Of a stretch of 64,000 bases of DNA, positions 24,809 to 33,753 are shown piece by piece. Every line of letters starts with the position of its first letter. The first letter of the stretch is position 1. The notes beneath the pieces were generated by a model. It saw nothing but the letters and a program-made list of their open reading frames with translations. It did not search any database and was not told the DNA's origin. The stretch comes from Desulfovibrio desulfuricans DSM 642 (GTDB taxonomy: Bacteria; Desulfobacterota; Desulfovibrionia; Desulfovibrionales; Desulfovibrionaceae). The translations under genes and the position numbers were made by a program. The DNA lies in the NCBI RefSeq assembly GCF_000420465.1, contig NZ_ATUZ01000011.1:434001-498000 (forward strand), given 5' to 3'.

Positions 24809-26143
24809 ATGGGAACAACGGGTGCTCTGATTATTCTTGGCGTGACAATCGTCGGCATCGTGGTGCTGTGCGTGCGTTACAGGGTTCATGCATTTTTGGC
24901 GCTTATGGCTGCCTGCGCCTTTTTGGGGATTGCCAGCGGCATGCCTCTGGGGGCCATTGGCTCGTCCATTGAAAAGGGTATGGGCAATACCCTGGGCTTT
25001 CTGGCCCCCATCCTCGCGCTGGGTGCGTTCATGGGCAAGATGCTCGAAGTTTCGGGCGGCGCGCAGCGGCTCGCCAAATCGCTTATTGGCGTTTTTGGTC
25101 AGACCAAGGCCTACTGGGCCATGCTCATCATCGGCTACATTTGCGGCATCCCGGTGTTTGCCCAGGTTGGCATGGTGCTGTTGATGCCCCTGGCCTTCTC
25201 CATTTCCAAGGAATCCAAGCTTTCCATCCTGCTGGTGGCGCTTTCGCTCTACACTGGCCTGCTGGTTGTGCACTGCGTTGTGCCGCCGCATCCCGCAGCC
25301 ATGGCCATTGCCAAGGAACTGAATGCCGATGTGGGCAAGGTGATCCTTTACGGCCTCGTTCTGGTAGTGCCCGGCGCCATCATCGGCGGCCCCATTTTTG
25401 CCAAGTACATCAGCAAGAACATCATTGTACCGCTGCCTGAAGGGGCCGTTACCACCGTTATCAGCAAGGATGGCCGCGACCTGCCCAACTTTGGCGGAAC
25501 CCTGCTGCTGACACTGCTGCCGCTGATCCTCATGATCGGCAAGACCGTGGTGGAATTTTCCTCCAGCAAGGATGCGGCCTACATGCCTCTGGTGGAATTT
25601 TTGGGCCATCCTGTGATCGCCCTGTTCATTTCCGCCGTGGCTTCCCTGATATTCCTTGGCGTGAAGCGGGGCTTTAGCTCTGTTGAGTTGAGCGGCTTCT
25701 GCGACAAATCCCTCCTGCCCATGGTTTCCATTTTGCTGGTCATTGGCGCTGCGGGCAGCTTCAACAAGGTCATCATGGATTCCGGCATGGGAAACGTGCT
25801 CAAGGATGTGCTGGTCACGCTCAACATGCACCCGGTCATCATGGCCTGGCTGATTGCTTCCATCATGCGTTTTGCGCTGGGCAGCGCCACCGTCGCCATG
25901 ATGACGGCTGCGGGCTTTATCAGCCCGGTGCTGGCCGTGCACCCTGTTGACCCTGCGCTCATGTGCATTTCCATCGGCGCTGGGGCCATCGGCTGGTCGC
26001 ACGTTACGGACTCCGGCTTCTGGTTTTTCCGCGAATTTTTGAACATGTCGGTCAAAGACATGTACCTGTCCTTCACCTTGTCTGGCTGCATTGTGTCGGT
26101 AATTACGGCGATATTCTGCTACCTGGCATCGTTTGTCATCTAA
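24809..26143 (+). CDS. GntP-family sugar-acid permease
   Basis: A 444-residue inner-membrane protein with about 12 hydrophobic segments and GntP-family features: FLAPILALGAFMGKMLEVSGGAQRLA, GYICGIPVFAQVGMVLLMPL, CVVPPHPAAMAIA and the C-terminal GWSHVTDSGFW. The family imports gluconate and related aldonates with protons. GAGGGTGATCAA precedes the ATG. It is the first structural gene after the IclR operator, and the aldolase gene follows in 18 bases. By analogy with E. coli YjhF, xylonate or a close relative is the likely substrate. Confidence 0.92.
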   Translation: MGTTGALIILGVTIVGIVVLCVRYRVHAFLALMAACAFLGIASGMPLGAIGSSIEKGMGNTLGFLAPILALGAFMGKMLEVSGGAQRLAKSLIGVFGQTKAYWAMLIIGYICGIPVFAQVGMVLLMPLAFSISKESKLSILLVALSLYTGLLVVHCVVPPHPAAMAIAKELNADVGKVILYGLVLVVPGAIIGGPIFAKYISKNIIVPLPEGAVTTVISKDGRDLPNFGGTLLLTLLPLILMIGKTVVEFSSSKDAAYMPLVEFLGHPVIALFISAVASLIFLGVKRGFSSVELSGFCDKSLLPMVSILLVIGAAGSFNKVIMDSGMGNVLKDVLVTLNMHPVIMAWLIASIMRFALGSATVAMMTAAGFISPVLAVHPVDPALMCISIGAGAIGWSHVTDSGFWFFREFLNMSVKDMYLSFTLSGCIVSVITAIFCYLASFVI

Positions 26144-26161
26144 CTGAGCTACACGGAGAGT

Positions 26162-27043
26162 ATGATGAAATATATAACGCCCACACTTACCGCGCTGAAA
26201 AGCAAAACAGAAATCGACGTGCAGTCGTGCCTCAAGCACTACGACTTTCTTATCAATGCCGGTATCGACGGTGTGGCCATATTTGGCAGTTCCGGTGAGT
26301 TTCCGCATCTTTCTGTTGAAGAACGCAAGAGCCTGATTTCTGCGGCCATCAAGCACATCGACCGCCGCATGCAGGTGCTGATCGGCACTGGCGACATGCG
26401 GGTTGAAGAATGCGTTGCCATGTCCAACTTTGCCTTTGAGCAGGGCGCGGACGGCGTGATGGTGGTGGGACCGTGGTACTTTGCCCTCACCGATGCGGAT
26501 GTGATGAACTACTTCGGCTCGGTGGCGGAGCAGGTGCGCGGCAAGGTGTACATCTACAACTATCCCGACCGCACCGGATACACCATTTCGCCCAGCGTGG
26601 TGCTTGAACTCGCCCGCCGCTATCCCAATATTGTGGGCATCAAGGACACCATCCCCGACATGGCCCACACGGTGGAGCTTATCCAGACCGTCAAGGGCAA
26701 CATCCCCTCCTTTGAAGTGCTGAGCGGCTTTGACCATAACTTTGCGTCAAACGTTCTGGCTGGCGGCGATGGCTGCATTGCGGCTGTGTCCAACGTGCGC
26801 CCCGACCTGTGCGTGGCCTGGCGCGATGCCATGAAGGCCCGTGATTTTGACGGCACCATGAAGTATCAGCAGTTGTTCAACCGCATTGTGGGCGTGTACG
26901 GATTCTCCTCGCCATTTATGGCGGCCATGAAGGGCCTGCTTGTGGATGCGGGCATTTTTGCTTCTGCCACGGTTGCGTCCCCCTATCAGGAGGCAACCTC
27001 TGCCCAGATGTTTGCCGTGCGGGAATTCATGCGCGGTTTTTAG
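26162..27043 (+). CDS. DapA-family 2-keto-3-deoxy-acid aldolase (YjhH/YagE-like)
   Basis: A 293-residue (beta/alpha)8 class I aldolase. FGSSGEFPHLSVEER (about 41-55) is the pyruvate-carboxylate loop, the Tyr of IYNYPDRTG (about 130-138) is the catalytic Tyr, and the Lys of IVGIKDT (about 156-162) forms the Schiff base. Sitting between a GntP permease and a YjhG-type dehydratase, it would cleave 2-keto-3-deoxy-pentonate to pyruvate and glycolaldehyde. Dihydrodipicolinate synthase is less likely because of this context. GGAG precedes tandem ATG codons. Confidence 0.9.
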   Translation: MMKYITPTLTALKSKTEIDVQSCLKHYDFLINAGIDGVAIFGSSGEFPHLSVEERKSLISAAIKHIDRRMQVLIGTGDMRVEECVAMSNFAFEQGADGVMVVGPWYFALTDADVMNYFGSVAEQVRGKVYIYNYPDRTGYTISPSVVLELARRYPNIVGIKDTIPDMAHTVELIQTVKGNIPSFEVLSGFDHNFASNVLAGGDGCIAAVSNVRPDLCVAWRDAMKARDFDGTMKYQQLFNRIVGVYGFSSPFMAAMKGLLVDAGIFASATVASPYQEATSAQMFAVREFMRGF

Positions 27044-27066
27044 GGCATTTCACGCGTGAAATGCCC
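27043..27066. repeat. 24-bp perfect palindrome after the aldolase gene
   Basis: GGGCATTTCA CGCG TGAAATGCCC begins on the last base of the aldolase stop codon. No U-run follows, so it is more likely an mRNA stabiliser or processing site between aldolase and dehydratase than a terminator. Confidence 0.6.
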
Positions 27067-27194
27067 CAGATGGAGCAATCGGCGTTGGTTACGCTGACGC
27101 CGTCTCGGTTTCAGGGGCCTTGTAAGGATGCAAAGGGCGGCCGCCCTCTGTCCGCCCGCTGAAACCGGCAACTTCTCAACAAAGAGAGTATGCT

Positions 27195-29165
27195 ATGTCC
27201 ATTGCAGATATTTACGCCAATCCGCAGAATGATGTGTATAATGTAAAGACCCATGCTTCCGGCCCCAAGGGATCGCTGCCGCTCACTGGCGACATGCTGC
27301 GCGAACTGCCCTGCGGCGATATTTTCGGCATGACGCTGGATGCGGGTATGGGCTGGAAGCCCGAAGATATTCTGGGTCCCAACGTGTTGATCATCAGCAC
27401 CCTTGGCGGCAAGCGCAACGATGACGGCACCCCCGACGCCCTGGGCCTGCACGTGGGCCACTGGGAACTGGGCTTGCAGATTTCCGCCGCCAGCAAGGAG
27501 ATCAAACAGCAGAAGGGCGTACCTTTTGCCTCGTATGTGACCGACCCCTGCGACGGACGCACCCAGGGCACAACAGGCATGTACGACTCCCTGCCGTTCC
27601 GCAACGATGCGGCCATGGTCTTCCGCAGGCAGATCCGTTCCCTGCCCACAGTTGGGGCCGTTATCGGCGTTGCCAGCTGCGACAAGGGGCTGCCCGCAAC
27701 CATGATGGCTCTTGCCTCAATGCGCGACCTGCCCTGCGTGATGGTGCTTGGCGGCTCGACCCTGCCCCCCACCGACGGCGAAGACCTCGGCAAGGTGCAG
27801 ACCATCGGCGCGCGCTATTCCAACAACGAACTGAGCCTTGAGGATGCTGCCCGCCTTGGCTGCCGCGCCTGCGGTTCCGCTGGTGGCGGCTGCCAGTTCC
27901 TTGGCACTGCCGGAACCTCGCAGGTTGTGGCCGAAGGCCTTGGTCTGGCCCTGCCGCATACGGCCCTTGCCCCCTCTGGCGAACCTGTGTGGGTGGAAGT
28001 GGGCCGTCAGTCGGCCAAGGCCGTGATGGGCCTGCTGAAAAAAGGCATCACCATCAAGGATATCATCACCGACAAGGCCATTGAAAACGCCATGATGGTG
28101 CATGCGGCCTTTGGCGGTTCCACCAACCTGCTGCTGCATCTGCCCGCCATTGCCCATGCGGGCGGTTGCCACCGCCCCACGGTGGAAGACTGGGCGCGTG
28201 TGAACAGCATGGCCCCCCGTCTGGTCAGCGTGCTGCCCAACGGCCCCGTGTATCATCCCACTGTCCGCGCCTTTATGGCTGGCGGCGTGCCGGAAGTCAT
28301 GCTGCACCTGCGCGACCTCGGCCTGCTGCATCTGGACGCCCTCACTGTTACCGGTCATACCGTGGGCGAAAACCTTGAATGGTGGGAAAAGAGCGAACGC
28401 CGCGCCCATTTCCGCCGCATGCTCAAGGAACTGGACAACGTGGAGCCGGACAATGTGATCATGTCGCCCGCCCGCGCCAGGGAACGCGGCCTGACCTCCA
28501 CCATTACCTTCCCCGTAGGCAACATTGCGCCCGAGGGTTCGGTCATCAAGTCCACGGCCATTGACCCCACGGTCATCGATGCTGACGGCGTTTACCGCCA
28601 CACGGCGGCCATCAAGGTCTTCACCGCCGAGCCTGACGCCATCAAGGCCATCAAGGCCGGAAAAATCGAAAAGGGCGACATGCTGGTGGTTATCGGCGGC
28701 GGCCCCTGCGGCACCGGTATGGAAGAAACCTATCAGCTCACCTCGGCGCTCAAGCACCTGTCGTATGGCAAGTATGTGTGCCTGCTGACGGACGCGCGCT
28801 TCTCCGGCGTTTCCACCGGTGCGTGCGTGGGTCATATCGGGCCGGAAGCACTGGTGGGCGGCCCTGTTTCCAAACTGCGCGACGGTGATATTGTGGAAAT
28901 GGTCGTGGACTGCAACAAGCTGGAAGGCCGCGTCAACTTTATCGGCACTGACCCGCAGCATCCCCTCACGCCTGAAGAAGGGGCCAAGGTTCTTGCCGGG
29001 CGCGAAACGCACCCCGGCCTCAAGCCCGCGCCCGCCCTGCCAGACGATACCCGCCTGTGGGCGGCCTTGCAGGCCGTAAGCGGCGGCACCTGGGGCGGCA
29101 GCGTGTATGACGTGGACAAGATTGTTACTGTGCTTGAGGCTGGCAAAAAAGCCCTGGGCATGTAG
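27195..29165 (+). CDS. yjhG: D-xylonate dehydratase-type IlvD/EDD protein (YjhG/YagF family)
   Basis: At 656 residues it matches the length of E. coli YjhG/YagF, longer than ordinary IlvD, and shares long stretches: GMTLDAGMGW near the N-terminus, SDP-like VTDPCDGRTQGTTGM, VASCDKGLPATMMALA, SAGGGCQFLGTAGTSQVVAE, AFGGSTNLLLHLPA and TARFSG-type LLTDARFSGVSTGA. The three cysteines in PCDG, SCDKG and GGCQF are the expected [2Fe-2S] ligands. It dehydrates a pentonate to 2-keto-3-deoxy-pentonate, the substrate of the upstream aldolase. AGAGAG precedes the ATG. It ends the cluster and is followed by a bidirectional terminator. Confidence 0.92.
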   Translation: MSIADIYANPQNDVYNVKTHASGPKGSLPLTGDMLRELPCGDIFGMTLDAGMGWKPEDILGPNVLIISTLGGKRNDDGTPDALGLHVGHWELGLQISAASKEIKQQKGVPFASYVTDPCDGRTQGTTGMYDSLPFRNDAAMVFRRQIRSLPTVGAVIGVASCDKGLPATMMALASMRDLPCVMVLGGSTLPPTDGEDLGKVQTIGARYSNNELSLEDAARLGCRACGSAGGGCQFLGTAGTSQVVAEGLGLALPHTALAPSGEPVWVEVGRQSAKAVMGLLKKGITIKDIITDKAIENAMMVHAAFGGSTNLLLHLPAIAHAGGCHRPTVEDWARVNSMAPRLVSVLPNGPVYHPTVRAFMAGGVPEVMLHLRDLGLLHLDALTVTGHTVGENLEWWEKSERRAHFRRMLKELDNVEPDNVIMSPARARERGLTSTITFPVGNIAPEGSVIKSTAIDPTVIDADGVYRHTAAIKVFTAEPDAIKAIKAGKIEKGDMLVVIGGGPCGTGMEETYQLTSALKHLSYGKYVCLLTDARFSGVSTGACVGHIGPEALVGGPVSKLRDGDIVEMVVDCNKLEGRVNFIGTDPQHPLTPEEGAKVLAGRETHPGLKPAPALPDDTRLWAALQAVSGGTWGGSVYDVDKIVTVLEAGKKALGM

Positions 29166-29190
29166 CTCTGGGCATAGAGCCTTGATAATG

Positions 29191-29225
29191 AAAAGGGCCG
29201 CTCCGTGATTCGGGGCGGCCCTTTG
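29191..29225. terminator. Bidirectional terminator between yjhG and mtaD
   Basis: AAAGGGCCGCTCCG pairs with CGGGGCGGCCCTTT around TGATT (one G-T pair), between convergent genes. Confidence 0.88.
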
Positions 29226-29246
29226 ACATAGACAAATAACAAACAG

Positions 29247-30566
29247 TTACGCGCCGGACGCCTCAAGCACAAAGCGGCGCACGTTGCGCATTTCCTCGCA
29301 CAGGGCGGGGTAGTCGAAGCGGGTAAAGCGCCCGTCCAGATACAGCACCTCGCCGCCCACCATGGTCATGCGGGTTTCCATACCCGTGGCCGCGTACACA
29401 AGGTGCGACACTGCATTATACATGGGTTGCAGGTTCGGTTCGCTGAGGTCAAGGGCCACGCAGTCGGCTGCCTTGCCGGGGGCCAGCGAGCCAAGGCGTT
29501 CATCGTGCATGGCCGCTGCGCCGCCGAGGGTCGCCATATCCAGCACCTGCGCCGCAGGCAGCAGGGTGGGATCAAGCCCTGTGAGCTTGTGCAGCAGGGC
29601 GGCGCGGCCCATCTCTGAAAACATGTTCAGCCTGTTATTGCTGGCAGCGCCATCCGTGCCAAGGCCCACGTGCATGCCGCGCGCCAGCATGGCCGTCACC
29701 GGGGCGGCGCCAGAGGCCAGCTTCATGTTGGACGATGGATTGTGGGCCACAACGGCCTTTTGCCGGGCCAGCAGGTCAAGCTCCGCCGAGGTCACATCCA
29801 CCACATGGGCAAGGGTGCAGGGCACTTCGAGCAGGCCGAGGCCGCGGCAGTATTCCGTTGGCCTTTTGCCTTGGGCAGACAGGCATATCTGCGTTTCTGA
29901 AGGGGTTTCCGCCAGATGAATGTGCAGGGGGAGGGCAAGCTCCTGCGCGAGGTCGCGGCAGGCGGTCAAAATTTCCGGCGTGGTGGTGTAGACGCTGTGC
30001 GGGTTCACGGCCACCCGCAGGCGGTCGTGATTGCGATATTTTTCCGCCAGTGCGCGGGTGGCGTCAAGCGCAGCCTCCGGCCCAGGAAAAGCCGCTGAGG
30101 GAAAGGCAAAAACCGCCTCGCCGCCCAGACAGCGCAGGCCTGCTGTTTCAGCGGCCTCAAAGACCGACTCTTCAAAAAGATACATGTCCACGCAGGCGGT
30201 GGTGCCCGTGCGCAGCATTTCCGCATAGCCAAGCAGGCTGCCGAGGCGCACCATTTCCGGCGTCAGCTTTTGCTCCACGGGAAAAATACTCTGGTTCAGC
30301 CAGTCCATGAGCGGCATGTCGTCGGCAAGGCCTCGCAGAAAGGTCATGGCCGCATGGGTGTGGGCGTTGACGAGGCCCGGCAGAACGAGCATGTTTTCGA
30401 GGTGCAGGGTATTGCCGGACTGCCAGTTCTGGGTAATTTCGGCGGTGGGGCCGACTGCGGCAATCAGGCCCTTGTCGATTGCCAGAGAGGCCTTTTCTAT
30501 AACGCGGCGCTGCTCGTCCTGAGTGACGATGCAGGCGGCATGGAGCAATGTGTCGCAGTGGCGCAT
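29247..30566 (-). CDS. mtaD: 5-methylthioadenosine/S-adenosylhomocysteine deaminase
   Basis: The 439-residue amidohydrolase shows LPGLVNAHTHAAMTFLRGLADDMPLMDWL (about 58-86), the motif of MTA/SAH and TrzN-like deaminases, then HIHLAETPSE, LAHVVDV and GLGTDGAASNNRLNMFSEM with the metal-binding and catalytic residues. It deaminates methylthioadenosine or adenosylhomocysteine to the inosine forms in methionine salvage. GGAG lies seven bases before the ATG. It is transcribed alone, divergent from the hydrolase gene. It is a distant paralogue of the deaminase-like gene at 21797. Confidence 0.92.
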   Translation of the reverse strand: MRHCDTLLHAACIVTQDEQRRVIEKASLAIDKGLIAAVGPTAEITQNWQSGNTLHLENMLVLPGLVNAHTHAAMTFLRGLADDMPLMDWLNQSIFPVEQKLTPEMVRLGSLLGYAEMLRTGTTACVDMYLFEESVFEAAETAGLRCLGGEAVFAFPSAAFPGPEAALDATRALAEKYRNHDRLRVAVNPHSVYTTTPEILTACRDLAQELALPLHIHLAETPSETQICLSAQGKRPTEYCRGLGLLEVPCTLAHVVDVTSAELDLLARQKAVVAHNPSSNMKLASGAAPVTAMLARGMHVGLGTDGAASNNRLNMFSEMGRAALLHKLTGLDPTLLPAAQVLDMATLGGAAAMHDERLGSLAPGKAADCVALDLSEPNLQPMYNAVSHLVYAATGMETRMTMVGGEVLYLDGRFTRFDYPALCEEMRNVRRFVLEASGA

Positions 30567-30678
30567 GCTTTTCTCCGCAGACAGGTTGGCGTGATATTTC
30601 CATTAATGACGCGAGATTTCAGGTGTAGCGCCCTGGCTCGCGCTTGGCAAGAGTTCTTGCCGTACCGGGTGAAATGGC

Positions 30679-31473
30679 GTGAACAGCATGCGTTGTGTGA
30701 TCTTGCACGGCCTCGCGGGGAGCCCCTTTGAGGTTCGGCCTGTGGCAGATGCCCTTGAAGCTGCGGGCCATGTTGCCGTGTGCCCGGTGCTGCCGGGGCA
30801 TGCCGCCTCGGAGGCGGAATATCTGGCAAGCTCTTACGCGCAGTGGCTTGACTGCGCTCGACGAGCCTACCTTGACCAGTGCTCGAGCGGCCCCGCACTG
30901 CTGGCAGGCTACTCGCTGGGCGGGCTTTTGGCGCTGGACATTGCCGCAGAGGCCGCCGGGGGGCGGTTTCCGGCCCCGGCGGGCCTGCTTCTGCTGGCAA
31001 CGCCGCTTTTCCTGTGGCGCTTGCATCCCCTTTTTCTTGCCGACTGGCGCATGCCCCTGCTGCCCCTGTGGAGCCGCTTGCAGCCTGTGCGGCGGGTGCC
31101 GCCACGGTCTGCGGCGAGCAGGGCCGCTGCCCCCTGGCAGGGACACGAAACCCTGTGTTCGTACCGCCACTTGCAGCAATTGGCGCTGGCGCAAAAAAGG
31201 GTGCGGGCGGCTCTTGGCGGGATATCTGTGCCGCTGTGCGCCGTGCAGCTATATAGTGATGGCGTATGCCCGCCTTTCAATTCCAGTTTTTTGGTTGAAC
31301 AGTGCGGCGCGGCTGATGTGAGGCTGCATCTTTTGCGGGTAACAAGCCCCCACGGCGGTCATTTGCCAACAACGCACGTGGAAAGCCGCGAGCGCGTGGC
31401 CTCCATTGCCGTGGCCTTTGCCAGCGAAGTGGCGGCGGGAAAGGCTTGCAAGATTGCGCCGCAGCGTATATAG
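30679..31473 (+). CDS. Alpha/beta hydrolase, carboxylesterase-like
   Basis: About 264 residues with an alpha/beta hydrolase fold: HGLAGSPFEVRPVADAL near the N-terminus supplies the oxyanion hole, GYSLGG (about 74-79) holds the nucleophilic Ser, and SPHGGHLPTTH near the C-terminus supplies the His. This resembles Est30-type carboxylesterases or monoglyceride lipases. A long Arg-, Pro- and Ala-rich stretch in the middle (about 130-165) replaces the usual lid. The start is GTG 30679 or ATG 30688. The substrate is unknown. Confidence 0.8.
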   Translation: MNSMRCVILHGLAGSPFEVRPVADALEAAGHVAVCPVLPGHAASEAEYLASSYAQWLDCARRAYLDQCSSGPALLAGYSLGGLLALDIAAEAAGGRFPAPAGLLLLATPLFLWRLHPLFLADWRMPLLPLWSRLQPVRRVPPRSAASRAAAPWQGHETLCSYRHLQQLALAQKRVRAALGGISVPLCAVQLYSDGVCPPFNSSFLVEQCGAADVRLHLLRVTSPHGGHLPTTHVESRERVASIAVAFASEVAAGKACKIAPQRI

Positions 31474-31578
31474 AAATTCGCTGGCATTGCCCGAAAACCG
31501 GGCGAGGGCAACGTTTTGCCCTTGCCGATTCGGGCGGTACTTTTTTAATGCTATACCCACACCCTATGGAGGTGCGTT

Positions 31579-31929
31579 TTGTTTGAATCCTTAGCTTATG
31601 CCATGGGCACTCCCCAGGCCGGGGCGGCTCCCGCCAGCGGACAGGAAATGCTGATGCAGTTTCTGCCCCTCATCGTCATGTTTGTCATTTTCTGGTTCCT
31701 GCTCATCCGTCCCCAGCAGAAGCGGGCCAAGGTTCACAAGCAGATGCTGGCTGAACTCAAGCGCGGCGACCACGTTATGACCTCAAGCGGTCTGCTTGGC
31801 CGTATTCTTGAGATCGACGATGAACAGGTGCTTCTTGAGAGCGGCGAAGCCAAGCTGCGCGTTTCGCGCGGCTCCATCGGCGGCGTTGTGCCTGTCAAGG
31901 GCGGCAAGGACACCAAGGAAGAAAAGTAG
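31579..31929 (+). CDS. yajC: Sec translocon accessory subunit YajC
   Basis: A 116-residue protein with one membrane segment (about 27-45: FLPLIVMFVIFWFLLIRPQ) followed by the conserved RPQQKRxKxHKxML motif and a small basic domain, standard for YajC. It associates with SecDF. The start is a TTG seven bases after GGAGG, better placed than the later ATG. It heads yajC-secD-secF; a 226-base spacer of no evident content separates it from secD. Confidence 0.95.
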   Translation: MFESLAYAMGTPQAGAAPASGQEMLMQFLPLIVMFVIFWFLLIRPQQKRAKVHKQMLAELKRGDHVMTSSGLLGRILEIDDEQVLLESGEAKLRVSRGSIGGVVPVKGGKDTKEEK

Positions 31930-32155
31930 CAGGTCGCTTTGGCGGCTTGTGTCTGCCTCTGCCAGGCGGGCAAAGTGCATGGCCCATGAGCTGGACTGGC
32001 GCTCGCCGGATCGGCTCAAGGGCTTTTGCCTCTTGACGTGCCCGGATTTTCGGGTCTTCGGAGTTTCCGGCTTTGTCGGTAGCCCTGCGGCTGTCCCTCA
32101 TGGGGATAGCCGCGCGGTTGCGGCAAAGCTTAATCTGTTGTGTGGAAGGTGAACG

Positions 32156-33736
32156 ATGGGTCTGCTCTGGCGCTTGTCCATAGCCATCATGGTTTTTGTG
32201 TTGTCCCTTGTTTACGCGCTCCCCAGCGTTCCCTATCTGGGAACAGCTCTTGAGCGCGTTCTGCCGTCGAGCAAAATCAATCTCGGCCTTGACCTCAAGG
32301 GCGGCATCCATCTGACGCTTGGCGTTGACGTTGCCAAGGCCGTGAGCAATTCACTGGCCCTGACCGGGCAGGATTTGCGCCGCGTGGCCGAGGATGAAAA
32401 GATTGTTGTGCTGCGCCCCCGCGTGGTGGGTGGCACCGCTCTTGAATTTGTGCTGCCGCGCGCGGAAAATGAACCCAAGTTTCGTGATCTGCTGGCCCGC
32501 CAGTTTCCGCAGTTGAGCGTGGGCGAACCCCAGGCTGGAGAAGCTGGGCAGTTGCGCTACGTAGCTCACTTCACCCCGGCGGAAGTCAAGCGTCTTGAAG
32601 ACCTTTCGCTTGATCAGGCCCTGCGAACCATCCGCAACCGTATTGACCAGTTCGGCGTGGCCGAACCCGATATCCGCAAACAGTCCGACAATCGTATTCA
32701 GGTGCAGTTGCCGGGTATTTCTGACCCGCGCCGCGCTGTGCAGGTTATCGGGCAGACAGCTCACCTTGAGTTCCATCTGGTGCGCGAGGATGTTGACCCC
32801 GGCAAGGCCGTGCTGCCCCCCGGCGTGATCGCGCTGCCCATGCTGGAAAAGAATCCCGGCCAACAGCAGAAGGAAACCCTCATCGCTGTTGAAAAAGACG
32901 CCATGCTCACGGGCGAAGATGTGTCGGACGCCCGGCCCGCCTTTGACAATGTGAACCAGGCATATGTTACCCTGAATTTCAATGCCCGCGGCGCGCGCAT
33001 ATTTGAACGCGTCACCGGAGAAAATGTGGGCCGCCGCATGGCCATTGTGCTTGACGGCAAGGTGTATTCCGCGCCTTCCATCCGCGAGCGCATCGGTGGG
33101 GGCAGAGCCAGTATTTCTGGCAGCTTCTCCACTGCCGAAGCTCAGGATCTTGCCATTGTGCTGCGCGCAGGTTCGCTGCCCGCCCCTGTTTCTGTGCTTG
33201 AAGAACGCACAGTCGGCCCCTCGCTGGGTCAGGAATCCATCGACAGCGGTGTTCGCGCGGCGATGGTCGGCGCGGTGTGTGTTGTTGTGTTCATGGCGGT
33301 CTATTACGGCATGAGCGGCCTTATTGCCGACGTTATGCTCTGCTTCACCATGCTTATTGTCATGGCGGGTATGGCTGCTTTTGGCGCTACCCTGACCCTG
33401 CCGGGCATTGCCGGTATTGTGTTGACCATCGGTATGGCGGTTGACGCCAACGTGCTCATTTACGAGCGCATACGCGAGGAAATAAGGCTGGGCCTCACGC
33501 CGCTTGCCGCAGTGCGCGCGGGCTTTGACCGCGCTGCCATTTCCATTACCGACTCGAACCTGACAACAATCATCGCTACCGTGATTCTGTACCAGTTCGG
33601 CACCGGCCCCATCAGGGGGTTCGCGGTGACGCTCTCTCTGGGCATCATCGCCTCCATGTTTACGGCCATCTTTGTATCGCGGGCCATTTTTGAGGAGTGG
33701 GCGCGGCACTGCGGCCCCAAGGGCATCAGCATATAG
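32156..33736 (+). CDS. secD: Protein translocase subunit SecD
   Basis: The 526-residue protein has one N-terminal membrane segment, the LGLDLKGGIHLTLGVD motif (about 42-57), a large periplasmic domain, and five C-terminal membrane helices containing GMAVDANVLIYERIREE (about 428-444), part of the proton pathway. It uses the proton-motive force to complete secretion. GGAAGGTG precedes the ATG, and secF follows in 17 bases. Confidence 0.97.
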   Translation: MGLLWRLSIAIMVFVLSLVYALPSVPYLGTALERVLPSSKINLGLDLKGGIHLTLGVDVAKAVSNSLALTGQDLRRVAEDEKIVVLRPRVVGGTALEFVLPRAENEPKFRDLLARQFPQLSVGEPQAGEAGQLRYVAHFTPAEVKRLEDLSLDQALRTIRNRIDQFGVAEPDIRKQSDNRIQVQLPGISDPRRAVQVIGQTAHLEFHLVREDVDPGKAVLPPGVIALPMLEKNPGQQQKETLIAVEKDAMLTGEDVSDARPAFDNVNQAYVTLNFNARGARIFERVTGENVGRRMAIVLDGKVYSAPSIRERIGGGRASISGSFSTAEAQDLAIVLRAGSLPAPVSVLEERTVGPSLGQESIDSGVRAAMVGAVCVVVFMAVYYGMSGLIADVMLCFTMLIVMAGMAAFGATLTLPGIAGIVLTIGMAVDANVLIYERIREEIRLGLTPLAAVRAGFDRAAISITDSNLTTIIATVILYQFGTGPIRGFAVTLSLGIIASMFTAIFVSRAIFEEWARHCGPKGISI

Positions 33737-33753
33737 CGCGCCGGGAGGCAATT

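Noticed and set aside
24749-26737. 662-codon leftward frame opposite the GntP permease and aldolase genes
   Set aside because: Its translation is His/Gln/Gly-rich without any domain, and it would cover the IclR operator; an antisense shadow.
31930-32155. Small gene between yajC and secD (a frame beginning MAHELDWRSP)
   Set aside because: No SD and no conserved features; the stretch looks like a spacer with a small hairpin near 32088-32110.
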